Source: Alphaproteobacteria bacterium
Lineage (GTDB): Bacteria > Pseudomonadota > Alphaproteobacteria > CAAHEQ01 > UBA3637
Direction: 5' to 3'
NCBI GenBank assembly: GCA_017412085.1
Contig: JAFPYS010000012.1
Location: 1 to 64,000 of the forward strand
DNA: 64,000 nucleotides
Shown here: in pieces, positions 51,265 to 60,324 of the stretch
Position numbering within the stretch: position 1 is the first letter of the stretch
Layout: each line of letters opens with the position of its first letter
The notes under the pieces: model-generated
The model's database searches: none
Told to the model about the DNA's origin: nothing
The model's input: the letters and a program-made list of their open reading frames with translations, nothing else
Position numbers and translations under genes: made by a program

Positions 51265-52130
51265 TTATTTTCTCCTTGCTGTTTCAAGCCAGACAAATCC
51301 ACGGGCTGGGTTCCGCTGAAAATCAAGCTGCGGTATGATTGAGCCCGCAAATCAAGTGTTTGCAAATTCATTAAATCAACCACGGCCGACGAAGCATAAA
51401 CGGAAAACTCTCCCATCTTGCCCACAAAATCAGATATCGTTTTGGTTCCATTGATTGTACCAACGAACCCTTTGATTTTGTCGAAGTTCTTGTTGGCATC
51501 GAGCAAATATACCTCAGCAGTATCCGATGCACCTAACGAAGCATGGTACAACGAATCATTCCGACGTGTCTGAGCGCACTCACTTTTATCACATGCCTCC
51601 CCCGTTCCTTTGCTGCAAGTACAATCGGCATTAACATTCGGATCGTTGGACTCAAAAATATAAGTTGCCACATTCGCCCGCACACGATCAAATGTATCCC
51701 CTTTATGGCCATAGGATTTGTCATCCTTTCCATCGTATACGATATCTCCATCTGCCTCGCTTTGCATAATAATGTCTATCGTGCTTTGAGGGATCACTTT
51801 TGCTTTTTCCTCCATTTCTGCGGTCTGTTGAGCGCCCTCTTCTGGCGTAGTCAGATCACATCCCGTATTACCCGTCGCCGAAACACCACAAATACCCTCA
51901 TCTCTATAATTACCAATATTTTCTTTAACCGTACGAATACCATTGGTAATGTCGTAGTAAATGGGTTCTGTATGGTGATTCCACTCTCGCGCAACAAAGC
52001 CGGCCGCCGTACCAACAACATCCATAAACCAACAGTACCATCCCAAACAGTTCGTAAACGCATGCGCAGAGGAAGAAATGCTCAACATTATTCCCGTCAC
52101 ACCAACCATTAAAAGCTTTCTTAAATGCAT
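51261..52130 (-). CDS. Cysteine-rich exported protein of the T4SS operon (unknown family)
   Basis: 289 residues. Signal peptide ending AHA, immediately followed by CLGWYCWFMDVVGTAAGF, a Trp-rich amphipathic segment with two Cys. Further cysteines occur at CGVSATGNTGC and in the cluster CTCSKGTGEACDKSEC near 190-205, eight or more in all, so several disulfides are likely in the periplasm or outside. The C-terminal helix VVDLMNLQTLDLRAQSYR resembles the end of the next gene product. Overlaps that gene by ATGA. Confidence 0.7.
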   Translation of the reverse strand: MHLRKLLMVGVTGIMLSISSSAHAFTNCLGWYCWFMDVVGTAAGFVAREWNHHTEPIYYDITNGIRTVKENIGNYRDEGICGVSATGNTGCDLTTPEEGAQQTAEMEEKAKVIPQSTIDIIMQSEADGDIVYDGKDDKSYGHKGDTFDRVRANVATYIFESNDPNVNADCTCSKGTGEACDKSECAQTRRNDSLYHASLGASDTAEVYLLDANKNFDKIKGFVGTINGTKTISDFVGKMGEFSVYASSAVVDLMNLQTLDLRAQSYRSLIFSGTQPVDLSGLKQQGENK

Positions 52131-52141
52131 CTTTTCCCCTC

Positions 52142-53257
52142 CTATTCGTCAATGGTCACATATTGCAAAAGGCTTGCCGCATCATCTGCAATTGTCTGGC
52201 CTTGCAACATGTTTAACAGGTTCAATCGTTGTGTTAAGGTTAAATCCAATCCAGTCAATATTTTAATATTCGGGATCAAAGCAGAACCAGATCCAACATA
52301 GCTGTGCAATTGCTTAAATCTTTCTGCCTCAGATCGTGCCACCGTCGCACCCAAATCAGCACGCGCCACACCGGCCGTTCCAGTAAACTGCAAATGAGCC
52401 AAACGACGCAAGTTGATTTTATCAATTTCCTCTTGTGAACGTTTTGGCTGTGTCGTTGTGCCGCTAAGCAACTTACCACACTCTTCTATCGACGTATTTG
52501 GATAATCCGTCAAACATTTAAAAGGATCAATAACACCACCATTGGATGTTGTATTAACGGCCGAATTTACATTAATATTTCCAACCTCTGTTCCGAATCC
52601 CGCTTGAATAAGGGGCGCCGCAGCAATTAATTCGGCGGGCAACTTCCACACCTTACCCCCTAAATCTTCCAAAGCTTCCAAGCCCACATTCTTCAGAGTT
52701 TGAATATAGAACTTTGAATGATCCTGAGACGCGCTGACAATATTACATTCGCCCGGTCCCTCTCCTGGTTCCAAACCTTCACATTCAGCCTCCAAATCCT
52801 CAGCGCTACCAATATTACGCGCCGCAGCTTCCAAGTCTGGAATTGGTGCGCTTAATTGACTTTTTTGACGATGCTTATCATACACCAACAATGCATCCAA
52901 AGCGACCCCCGGAATGTCTGTATTTAAACCATACGTTGTCCCTCCCGTCGGCACAATCGTAAAATTGGGTGGAGGCTCCAGCTCATCAATAAGCGCGCCG
53001 CCCGGCGACCAAGCCTTTCCGGTGAAGCTGATTGGCGTCATCGCAATGCCGAATGTAAAGGCGTTTGTCAATAATCCCCAACTAGCCAGCGCAATAGATA
53101 TACCCTGTTGAGTCTTAGCCGTACCTTCGGACACCTGGTTTGTGGCTAAACCACCCTGTTGCCATACATCACCTTCAGCATAAACAACATGGCCGATTGG
53201 CAACATCACTGCCCCCATCATTGCCAACGCACAAACGCTTAAAATTAATTTTTTCAT
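52142..53257 (-). CDS. Exported protein of the T4SS operon, VirB5-like helical C-terminus
   Basis: 371 residues. Signal peptide ending VYA. A hydrophobic Gly/Ala-rich stretch near 50-75 (GISIALASWGLLTNAFTFGI) is followed by Pro-rich and acidic parts with a CEGLEPGEGPGEC pair, then a helical C-terminus of about 100 residues: RRLAHLQFTGTAGVARADLG and LTQRLNLLNMLQGQTIADDA. The C-terminal part is the most VirB5-like of the six exported proteins. The start has GGGGG upstream and lies 14 bases after the giant first gene. Confidence 0.7.
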   Translation of the reverse strand: MKKLILSVCALAMMGAVMLPIGHVVYAEGDVWQQGGLATNQVSEGTAKTQQGISIALASWGLLTNAFTFGIAMTPISFTGKAWSPGGALIDELEPPPNFTIVPTGGTTYGLNTDIPGVALDALLVYDKHRQKSQLSAPIPDLEAAARNIGSAEDLEAECEGLEPGEGPGECNIVSASQDHSKFYIQTLKNVGLEALEDLGGKVWKLPAELIAAAPLIQAGFGTEVGNINVNSAVNTTSNGGVIDPFKCLTDYPNTSIEECGKLLSGTTTQPKRSQEEIDKINLRRLAHLQFTGTAGVARADLGATVARSEAERFKQLHSYVGSGSALIPNIKILTGLDLTLTQRLNLLNMLQGQTIADDAASLLQYVTIDE

Positions 53258-53271
53258 CTAAACCCCCTTAC

Positions 53272-56200
53272 CTAAAAGATGCTTTGTTCGAACAACAACC
53301 GGCTGGCCTGCACCCCCATTTGGGTTGATGTCAACGCCAATCCGCGTAATGTTTCAAACAGCACATATCGAGCCGCATCCTGATTCAACACAAAAGCTTG
53401 CGTTTCAGTTCCCACACTATCAGAAACAGTTTTCAACACATTCGCGCGGTCTCCAAACTCGCTGGAAATGGCATTCATACCCTCCGCAATTTGAATACCC
53501 GCATTCACATACTGCTTCATCAATTCGGCACGACGGCGCTTGATTTCTAACACAATTGCCTCGGCCCTGCCATCACTTTCTTCTTCAATATCGTCGTCAT
53601 CATCCGAGGAGGTCGTTGGATTGGAACGATATCCTTCCTGTTGACCACTGGTTGAACTGATTGCGGCGCCCTCTATCTTGGGATCATTGGTGGGCAGTTC
53701 CTCAAACTTCACCTCTTCACTTAATAAAGACACGTCCACCGTCGCGGCTTGCAATAATCTGGAAACCAAATCCGCGCCCGAAACAATCGTTGTTGCACGG
53801 GAAGCATCTTCAGCTTCTGTTTCTAATGCGCTGCCTTCTGCCGGACCAATGGCCGATACTCCTTTGTTGGCCGCCACATCCATTTGTTCTTGAATTGTCA
53901 AATCATCTTGATGTACCAACGGTAAAGCAATCACCAACGCCATCCGCAACAAGTCGGTTAAATCGGCGCCAACGCCACCTAATTGTGTTTGTGGCGTCAC
54001 CACATCGGCTTCCGGAACACCGCCAGCAGCTTCTCCTTCTTTTATCATATTTTGTCCGGTGGCCGCTTGATCACCAATGCCTATACCCGCTGCTCTCTCG
54101 TCGGGTTGTAACCCATTCCATGCGCTGGTAGCCTCTGTGGCATTATTCTCATACTGATTCCTTGAGTTCAACACAGCTTGCAGTTGATCATCGTTAATCC
54201 CATTGCTTCCATACAGAGTTCTATCTTCGTTTTTGACGGTAGTGAGATAGTTATCCACCGCTCCAAACGAATCGAGACTATGTATATTTTGCAGATCCTC
54301 AGTCGTTAGACCATCGATCTTCATGGCTGCCCGTTTATAATCACCAAGCGCCATATCCCGGAAAATCGTCCCTGCGCTGCCATCTGCACCAACTGTACTA
54401 GGATTCAACTTACCAGTTGACAAAGCCTGAGAAATGTAATTTTGTGCAGCCGTACTTACGTTCTTCGACGCAAAATAATTACTCAGGCCTCCCATAAAGT
54501 CAGTTGTCCTGTTGGACGCTCGGGTAAGTAACGCTTGACCGGCCGCGATTGCCTTATTTCCGGCGGCAGCCCCATTGGCCAATTGCCCTTGAAAATCCTG
54601 CAACGTCTTTTCCAGACCCGGTACCTGGCTTTCATTTCCTGATGCCTTGGCGGCGGCAATCTCCTGTTGTTGTCTCTCAATCGCCTGCATCAAAGGATCT
54701 CTATTCTTCGCTGCTGTCGCAAGGTCTTCTTTAACACCAAAATACGCCTTCGCAGCATCCATCGTCAAGGTATTATTCGGATCTTGCGCAACCGGTTGTC
54801 CGTGCTCGTCTAGTTTCATTTCAAAAACATTCGCAAACCGGGCCGCATCCTTAGGGTCAACGTGCGCAATTGTTAAAGCGCCCGATCCACCATTACCATC
54901 CGTCACCTCTTGTGTAAATGGATTCTCTATGGTCGTTGTCGCCTTTCTTGCCTCATTACCAGGCATAACTCCCATTAACGTGTTCCACATTGACAGGTTG
55001 TCCTGGCTATCTGATCCTCCAACTGTCGCCAAATATTTTCCGTTGGCATCTTGCGTAAAGTGAATGTTATCCGTATTCAAAGTACCCTTACCATCGGTCT
55101 TAAACACACCGATCAGTGGATCTTCTCCGCCATTTCCGGATTTTATACCCACAAAACCAGTCTCATAGGTATTGCCATTCTCCGTACTCACCAAATATTC
55201 TTTGTATCCCTTCTCTTCATTGACAACCTTGAAACCAACAATTTCTCCGGCATTACCCGCCAACGTGGCCTGGTTATTATCGCCCAAAGCACCAAAACCA
55301 TTTAAAGGATTCCCCTCGAGACTTCTGGCCATATTTAAAATTCTGTTTGGACTTCTTAAATCATCTGGCGACGTTTCAACGGTATATTTAAATTTATCAC
55401 TCAATCCCATAGCTGCCACCCTCTCATTAAAAAGACCGATTTTTCCAACGGCGTCCGTAAGCTCCTGAGCTCTTTCCGTCAACCGAATAGCGTCTTGTAC
55501 TTGTCTCTCGGCCTTTCCATATGCAGAATTAAATTTTGAGTCGCCAGCTGCATCATTGGCTGCCTGTAACGCGGTCCGAGCGTTGATAATTGCCTGCGCC
55601 ACCGCCTCCACGTACGGGCTGTCCTTCGTGACCTTGCCATAAGTGCCACCATTCAGCCTTTCAGAAAGGGTTTGGATCTTGCTCGCATTCGCTGTCGCGG
55701 TTTCGTACTGAGTAACCGCCCGCTGTTCTGCTGCTCTTACCTGACCTTCAAAGTCTTGCAACACCCCTACTGTCTCTGGAGAACTATAGCTTCCTACCTT
55801 AGGCATATTCATTCCCAAAGATTCTGCTCGCGCCGCTAAATCACCCGCATGACCTTGAACTACAGACGCATCATAAGTCGTTATTTTCCCATCACTAGTA
55901 CTTGTAGCGGCAGCGGCGTTCCAATCTATTTGAGATCCTACTGTTGGCGCGGCCGGCGCTGCAGCCGGTGCAGGTGCGGATGACGGTTGTTCTACAACTG
56001 GTGCAAGTGCTGGAGCTGGTGCATGTGCGGATGACGGTTGTTCTACAACTGGTGCAGGTGCCGCAGCCGGTGCAGGTGCTGGTGACGGTTGTTCTGCAAC
56101 TGGTGCTGCAGCCGGTGCGGCTGCGGGTGGCGGTGGTTCTACAACTGGTACCGACAACTGCTCTTTTCCATCTCCTTTAATTGAATACTCGTTTCCCACT

Positions 56201-57363
56201 TTTCTGAAACTGAACGAGTCCTGTGTCTGATCTGAAGCTTGTGAACCAGCACGATGTTCACTCAAAACAACCCCATCCTCCACTTTAACTTGAAAATTAC
56301 TCATCAAAAGCGCATCATCAACAGGTTTGCCCGTGGCTTTATCAATATAAATCGGCTCCCCACCACCATCGACAGTTCTAACAAAAGTTTTTCCTTCTAT
56401 CGTAACCTCTGATTTTTCGACATCCATCGTTCCAACATACATCTTGTCACCGACCCTAAATCCCATTTGTGACTCCTCTCCCGTCGCGGCCGTAACAGCG
56501 TATGTTGAATTCACTTTGGCCACACGTTGAGTGGTTACATCACCTACCGTAGAATAAACTGTCGCAGTACCGTTGTCGTTTAATTGATAGGTTACATTGT
56601 CGACTGTCGCATAGCTTTGTCCCTCATTAAAATAAACCGGCTTTCCATCAATTGTAACATACCGTGCCGGATCCGCTTCATAATGGAATCCATCCGCAAC
56701 GCCATTCGCACCATTCGGGGTATTAAACACCCGCACCGAAGCAGGCGTCTCTCCCATTATCGTCGTATCTGCATTAGGCACATAATGTCCCGTATCACCA
56801 TGTTTGTTTTTTTGTTCCAATAAAGCGCCAGGCTTCTCGCCAAAAACAGACCTTACAGTCACATTTGTGTTTTCATCTTTCAAATCACGCAACGCATAAC
56901 CATGATTGTCCTTACTAAATACAATCCACTGCTTTTTATCCCATTGTAGCCTACCAGCGTAAGCATAGTCAATGCTGCTAGCATTGTAAACAGTACCATC
57001 TGGATAGATATCCACAGTCATATCATCACGAATCCAGCTCGGTGTAGTTGCTCGAAATCTACCAACTGGACTACCATGGGTCCCGACCGCTACACGCTGT
57101 CCAAATTCCATTGTGTGGTTATAAGCTGGCTCTGGGCTATCGACTCTATAAGTTTTTGCGCGCTTACCATCGTTTTTATCAACGGTCATGGTCCAGCCCG
57201 TCTGCGTCCGCTTATATGTGTAATCGATGCCAACGGAACGAAGACGAAAAACGTCTCCAACCCTCGCAAATTTCTCCATTTGTTCGGCGGTATAAAGAGC
57301 TGCCCACGCATTGCTACTTAAAACAACGATTCCCAGTAACAAAACCTTGATAAAATTCCGCAT
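53272..57363 (-). CDS. Giant exported protein, first gene of the T4SS operon (unknown family)
   Basis: 1363 residues from the ATG at 57363, chosen because GGGAGGG precedes it and a signal peptide follows (NFIKVLLLGIVVLSSNAWA); the frame stays open to 57483. Residues about 25-410 are beta-rich, with repeated short strands and turn motifs such as TIDGKPVYF and TIEGKTFVR. A Pro/Ala-rich linker near 410-480 contains 17-residue repeats (VVEQPSSA). The remainder is helical and Gln/Ala/Asn-rich, with an acidic DDDDDIEEE run near 1263. The last 90 residues form helices (LNQDAARYVLFETLRGLALT) comparable to the ends of its neighbours. It has no match I recognise; by place and size it could be a surface-exposed tip, stalk or adhesin-like part. 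Confidence 0.75.
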   Translation of the reverse strand: MRNFIKVLLLGIVVLSSNAWAALYTAEQMEKFARVGDVFRLRSVGIDYTYKRTQTGWTMTVDKNDGKRAKTYRVDSPEPAYNHTMEFGQRVAVGTHGSPVGRFRATTPSWIRDDMTVDIYPDGTVYNASSIDYAYAGRLQWDKKQWIVFSKDNHGYALRDLKDENTNVTVRSVFGEKPGALLEQKNKHGDTGHYVPNADTTIMGETPASVRVFNTPNGANGVADGFHYEADPARYVTIDGKPVYFNEGQSYATVDNVTYQLNDNGTATVYSTVGDVTTQRVAKVNSTYAVTAATGEESQMGFRVGDKMYVGTMDVEKSEVTIEGKTFVRTVDGGGEPIYIDKATGKPVDDALLMSNFQVKVEDGVVLSEHRAGSQASDQTQDSFSFRKVGNEYSIKGDGKEQLSVPVVEPPPPAAAPAAAPVAEQPSPAPAPAAAPAPVVEQPSSAHAPAPALAPVVEQPSSAPAPAAAPAAPTVGSQIDWNAAAATSTSDGKITTYDASVVQGHAGDLAARAESLGMNMPKVGSYSSPETVGVLQDFEGQVRAAEQRAVTQYETATANASKIQTLSERLNGGTYGKVTKDSPYVEAVAQAIINARTALQAANDAAGDSKFNSAYGKAERQVQDAIRLTERAQELTDAVGKIGLFNERVAAMGLSDKFKYTVETSPDDLRSPNRILNMARSLEGNPLNGFGALGDNNQATLAGNAGEIVGFKVVNEEKGYKEYLVSTENGNTYETGFVGIKSGNGGEDPLIGVFKTDGKGTLNTDNIHFTQDANGKYLATVGGSDSQDNLSMWNTLMGVMPGNEARKATTTIENPFTQEVTDGNGGSGALTIAHVDPKDAARFANVFEMKLDEHGQPVAQDPNNTLTMDAAKAYFGVKEDLATAAKNRDPLMQAIERQQQEIAAAKASGNESQVPGLEKTLQDFQGQLANGAAAGNKAIAAGQALLTRASNRTTDFMGGLSNYFASKNVSTAAQNYISQALSTGKLNPSTVGADGSAGTIFRDMALGDYKRAAMKIDGLTTEDLQNIHSLDSFGAVDNYLTTVKNEDRTLYGSNGINDDQLQAVLNSRNQYENNATEATSAWNGLQPDERAAGIGIGDQAATGQNMIKEGEAAGGVPEADVVTPQTQLGGVGADLTDLLRMALVIALPLVHQDDLTIQEQMDVAANKGVSAIGPAEGSALETEAEDASRATTIVSGADLVSRLLQAATVDVSLLSEEVKFEELPTNDPKIEGAAISSTSGQQEGYRSNPTTSSDDDDDIEEESDGRAEAIVLEIKRRRAELMKQYVNAGIQIAEGMNAISSEFGDRANVLKTVSDSVGTETQAFVLNQDAARYVLFETLRGLALTSTQMGVQASRLLFEQSIF
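55979..56148 (-). repeat. 51-base tandem repeat coding a Pro/Ala linker
   Basis: Copies begin at 55979, 56030 and 56081, with a partial fourth, each carrying GATGACGGTTGTTCTACAAC or a close variant on the plus strand; the period is 51 bases (17 codons). The translation repeats VVEQPSSA followed by Pro and Ala. The high identity between copies shows recent expansion, unlike the old repeats of virB10. Confidence 0.85.
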
Positions 57364-57397
57364 AGAACCCTCCCTTGAATAGAAACCTCTGTTTCCC

Positions 57398-57426
57398 ACT
57401 TTACATGCTTTTTTTTGACTTTGCAA
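57398..57426 (-). promoter_or_regulatory. Promoter of the T4SS operon
   Basis: TTGCAA (57421-57426), 17-base spacer, TAAAGT (57398-57403) on the minus strand, about 35 bases before the ATG at 57363. No other clear promoter was found inside the 21 kb operon. Confidence 0.6.
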
Positions 57427-57466
57427 CAACTTTTTTATTTTTCCATGTTTTTTCGCAACAAAAAAT

Positions 57467-57488
57467 GCCACAGGAAAATCCACACGGC
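57467..57488 (-). terminator. Possible weak terminator after infC
   Basis: On the minus strand GCCGTGTGG and CCTGTGGC can pair with several wobble pairs and one bulge, followed by ATTTTTTG. Weak; transcription from infC may partly continue into the T4SS operon. Confidence 0.3.
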
Positions 57489-57510
57489 GTTTGTTTTTCT
57501 CTTTTATGGA

Positions 57511-58062
57511 CTATTTGGGTGCAACCAACATGCCCATATTACGGCCATCCATTTTCGGACTTTGCTCAATTTTGGCGATATCTGCCACATCTGCGGCGGC
57601 ACGCTTCAAAACGGCCTCTCCCAGATCTTGGTAAGACATTTCACGTCCGCGGAAGCGCAGGGTAAATTTCACCTTATTTCCTTCGCCCAAAAATTTCTTG
57701 GCGTTACGCATTTTAACTTGATAATCGTTATCGCCGATGTTTGGCGTAAACTTGATTTCCTTGGTTTCTTGCACTTTTTGTTTTTTCTTGGCTTCTGCTC
57801 TACGTTTTTGCAGCTCATACTTATATTTGCCAGCATCCATAATTTTGCACACAGAGCCTTCGGCGGTGGCGGATATTTCCACCAAATCTAAGCTTGCTTC
57901 ATCGGCACGACGCAATGCCTCACGTTGGGTCACAATGCCCACGTTCATGCCATTTTCGTCGATAAGTCTGATTTGTGCTGCGTTAATCCGCTCGTTAATG
58001 CGCGGTTCATCTTTGTTTGTGTTTGCGGTCCGCGCGTCGCCACGTTCAAAAGTTTGAATAAT
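57511..58062 (-). CDS. infC: Translation initiation factor IF-3 with an AUU start
   Basis: Binds the 30S subunit and checks the initiator tRNA-start codon pair. About 183 residues. The N-domain begins EPRINERINAAQIRLIDENG, then the lysine-rich linker (KYKYELQKRRAEAKKKQK) and the C-domain with FTPNIGDNDYQVKMRNA. No ATG or GTG exists before the conserved region. The only TTG (58075-58077) lies inside the Shine-Dalgarno itself (TTGGAGG), whereas two tandem ATT codons (58060-58062, 58057-58059) sit 8-11 bases after GGAGG. An AUU start is the known basis of IF-3 self-regulation in E. coli infC, so I place the start at 58062. Confidence 0.9.
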   Translation of the reverse strand: MIQTFERGDARTANTNKDEPRINERINAAQIRLIDENGMNVGIVTQREALRRADEASLDLVEISATAEGSVCKIMDAGKYKYELQKRRAEAKKKQKVQETKEIKFTPNIGDNDYQVKMRNAKKFLGEGNKVKFTLRFRGREMSYQDLGEAVLKRAAADVADIAKIEQSPKMDGRNMGMLVAPK

Positions 58063-58114
58063 GGTACAATCCTCCAAAGTTGTTAATCACGTGATTATTA
58101 TATTCATTTTTTTA

Positions 58115-58143
58115 AAGACAAGCAAGTTTTTTTTTGCTATCAT
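58115..58143 (+). promoter_or_regulatory. Leaderless-type promoter for the DsbD-like gene
   Basis: AAGACA (58115-58120), 17-base spacer, TATCAT (58138-58143), then six bases to the ATG at 58150. Only the GACA part of the -35 is good. Confidence 0.45.
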
Positions 58144-58149
58144 GCGGTT

Positions 58150-59439
58150 ATGATGAAAAAAATGGTTGGATTTTTAATTGGACTCATGATGTGTGCGACC
58201 TCGTTAAAGGCGCAACAGCTGCCGCCCGATGCCACACAAGAGACGCCTTTCGGCAAAGTTCAATTGGTTTCTTGCACAACAGCGCTGCGTGTGACTGGCC
58301 CACTTTATTTGGGTGTTCGCGCTTTATCAAATGATAACTGGCGATTGGACGAACCTCAACTGACCGTGACCACATCCAACAACATGCCTGTTATTTTATT
58401 AAGCCCGTTTGAACAACCTTATTCCGACAATCCCGTTTATCCGATCAGCGCTGTTTTAACACACAAACCAACCGAGCCCGTCACCTTTACTGTTTCCGGA
58501 TCTTGGCGCGCATGCAACGAACAAGAATGCCTGACCTACCCCATCCACTTGGAACGCACTTTGGCGCCAGGTACAGCTTTAATTGCTCCCGAATGCACGG
58601 GGATCACTCTGGCCTTATCCAACACACCAATTCCCATGTACATGAAACAAATTAAGGCACATGCAAAACCAGATGGAGACAACATCAACGTCGTTCTTGA
58701 TTTTCAACAGGTGCCTCGCACGTTGACTCTTTATGACGCTCAAAAACAACAGATTCAACCTGAAATTGAGGCACATGGCAAACGCGCGACATTTATGTTA
58801 CCCAATTCATTTGCAAGCGAATCCAAGCTCCATTTTTTTGCGCGTACCCATTATCATTTTTATGAGGTTGTTGTTCCTGTTTCCAACGAACCAGCGCCTC
58901 TGCCCCCCGTTTCTATTTTTCAAATTTTACAAGCTGGTTTTTTGTTTTTCTTTTTATCTGCCATTCCGATTTATTGGGCCCGCACAACAAAAACGACACA
59001 GAAAAAATTTCACGCTCAAACGAAGCAAACCCTGTGGCTGTGCGCGGTCGGTATTCTTATTTGCTGTGGCTTTTTAATTTACCGTTATTGTGTCGATTCT
59101 TCCGATGATATATGGACGCTCATCACACCTAATTTTTCAAAAACAACACTGTTAATCATTATGGCACTCGCTTTAATTTTTGCCCCAATGTCGCCCATTT
59201 TGGCTTTTTTCTTTACTTTTATCGCGCCACATCCATACATGATAGATCAAAGCGGTCCGCTTGTTGAAATGATGCCGCTGCTTTTCTTTTTTGTATTAAC
59301 AGCCTGCGCATTTGCTCTGCAATTACTTTTTGAAGAAAAAATATTTAAAGAATTACAAAAAACGCACATCTCAAAACTTTGGTGGTGTGCTCGCCTGCCC
59401 TGGATCGGGCTTATGCTTTACATTTGTTTTTATTTATAA
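58150..59439 (+). CDS. DsbD/ScsB-like protein: periplasmic domain plus reduced membrane part
   Basis: 429 residues. A signal peptide ends LKA. The periplasmic part (to about 255) contains [13 protein letters not shown], the cysteine pair of the DsbD N-terminal thiol-transfer domain, and other strands of that immunoglobulin-like fold. The remaining 170 residues form about five membrane helices without the paired membrane cysteines expected of DsbD, and there is no thioredoxin domain. It may receive or give electrons to another partner, or be degenerate. ATG tandem (MMKKM); its -10 box lies six bases before, so the transcript is probably leaderless. Its stop overlaps the rnhA stop by ten bases. 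Confidence 0.65.
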   Translation: MMKKMVGFLIGLMMCATSLKAQQLPPDATQETPFGKVQLVSCTTALRVTGPLYLGVRALSNDNWRLDEPQLTVTTSNNMPVILLSPFEQPYSDNPVYPISAVLTHKPTEPVTFTVSGSWRACNEQECLTYPIHLERTLAPGTALIAPECTGITLALSNTPIPMYMKQIKAHAKPDGDNINVVLDFQQVPRTLTLYDAQKQQIQPEIEAHGKRATFMLPNSFASESKLHFFARTHYHFYEVVVPVSNEPAPLPPVSIFQILQAGFLFFFLSAIPIYWARTTKTTQKKFHAQTKQTLWLCAVGILICCGFLIYRYCVDSSDDIWTLITPNFSKTTLLIIMALALIFAPMSPILAFFFTFIAPHPYMIDQSGPLVEMMPLLFFFVLTACAFALQLLFEEKIFKELQKTHISKLWWCARLPWIGLMLYICFYL

Positions 59440-59867
59440 GAATCCCGTTGCGAAACCGCCAACGCGTCTACCCGCTCATTATATGGATTTCCGGCGTGCC
59501 CTTTTACCCAATGCCAAGTAATCTTATGCTGAGCCAATAATTCTGACAACTGCTGCCACAAATCCACATTTAAAACCGGCTTTTTATCGGCGCGGCGCCA
59601 TCCTTTTTCTTGCCATCCGGCCAACCATTTTGTGGCCCCTTCTAACACATATTTGCTGTCTGTATAAAGATCCACAGAGCAAGATTCTTTTAATGCTTTT
59701 AATCCTTCAATAACGGCTGTTATTTCCATTCGATTGTTTGTTGTTTCTGGCGCTCCTCCAAACAACTCGCGCTCTGTTTCTTTATACACCAAAACACACG
59801 CCCAGCCACCGGGGCCGGGATTTCCAGAACACGCACCATCTGTATATAAGGTGACCTTTTTATTCAT
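59430..59867 (-). CDS. rnhA: Ribonuclease HI
   Basis: Degrades RNA in RNA-DNA hybrids. 145 residues from the ATG at 59867. The D-E-D-D site is complete: [15 protein letters not shown] (Asp10 region), [22 protein letters not shown] and NERVDALA; the [12 protein letters not shown] His loop is present. The start lies inside the end of ptsN (8-base overlap), so the two are translated together. Confidence 0.95.
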   Translation of the reverse strand: MNKKVTLYTDGACSGNPGPGGWACVLVYKETERELFGGAPETTNNRMEITAVIEGLKALKESCSVDLYTDSKYVLEGATKWLAGWQEKGWRRADKKPVLNVDLWQQLSELLAQHKITWHWVKGHAGNPYNERVDALAVSQRDSYK

Positions 59868-60315
59868 TCGTATCGTTTTCAATAACTAGCTTGTATAACG
59901 CTTTTGCTGACTCGGCTTTTCTTAAAGAATTGACCGTTTCTTCATTTCTAAGCAACCGCGACAAACGAGCTAAGGCTTTTAAGTGATCGGCACCAGCTTC
60001 TTCTGGCACCAACAATACAAAAGCCAAATCAACCGGCTTATTGTCCACAGCATCAAAATCAACCGGCTCGGACGATGCGAAGCCACAAAAGATTTTTTTC
60101 AGCTTTGGCAACCGTGTATGGGGCAAAGCAACGCCCATCCCGATACCCGTTGTTCCCAATCTTTCGCGTTCAATTAACGCATCCAAAACAACAGCTTCAT
60201 TCAATCCTGTTTTCTTTGCCGCCAGCTTGGCTAATTCTCCCAATAATTGTTTCTTGCTTTTCGCCTTCACATTATGTAAAACCGCATCGGGCGCCAAGAT
60301 ATCAGAAATTTTCAT
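59860..60315 (-). CDS. ptsN: PTS-Ntr EIIA protein
   Basis: Nitrogen-type phosphotransferase EIIA, which in its two phosphorylation states regulates potassium transport, nitrogen metabolism and other systems. 151 residues; the active His is His66 in [10 protein letters not shown]. The rest of the EIIA-fructose fold ([19 protein letters not shown]) is present. It follows hpf by nine bases, the common hpf-ptsN pairing, although rpoN is not in front. Regulating K+ uptake is notable given TrkH and a K+/H+ antiporter in the window. Confidence 0.93.
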   Translation of the reverse strand: MKISDILAPDAVLHNVKAKSKKQLLGELAKLAAKKTGLNEAVVLDALIERERLGTTGIGMGVALPHTRLPKLKKIFCGFASSEPVDFDAVDNKPVDLAFVLLVPEEAGADHLKALARLSRLLRNEETVNSLRKAESAKALYKLVIENDTNE

Positions 60316-60324
60316 AAGATCTCC

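Noticed and set aside
58075-58077. TTG as the infC start
   Set aside because: It is part of the TTGGAGG ribosome site itself and has no site of its own upstream, while two ATT codons stand at proper distance.
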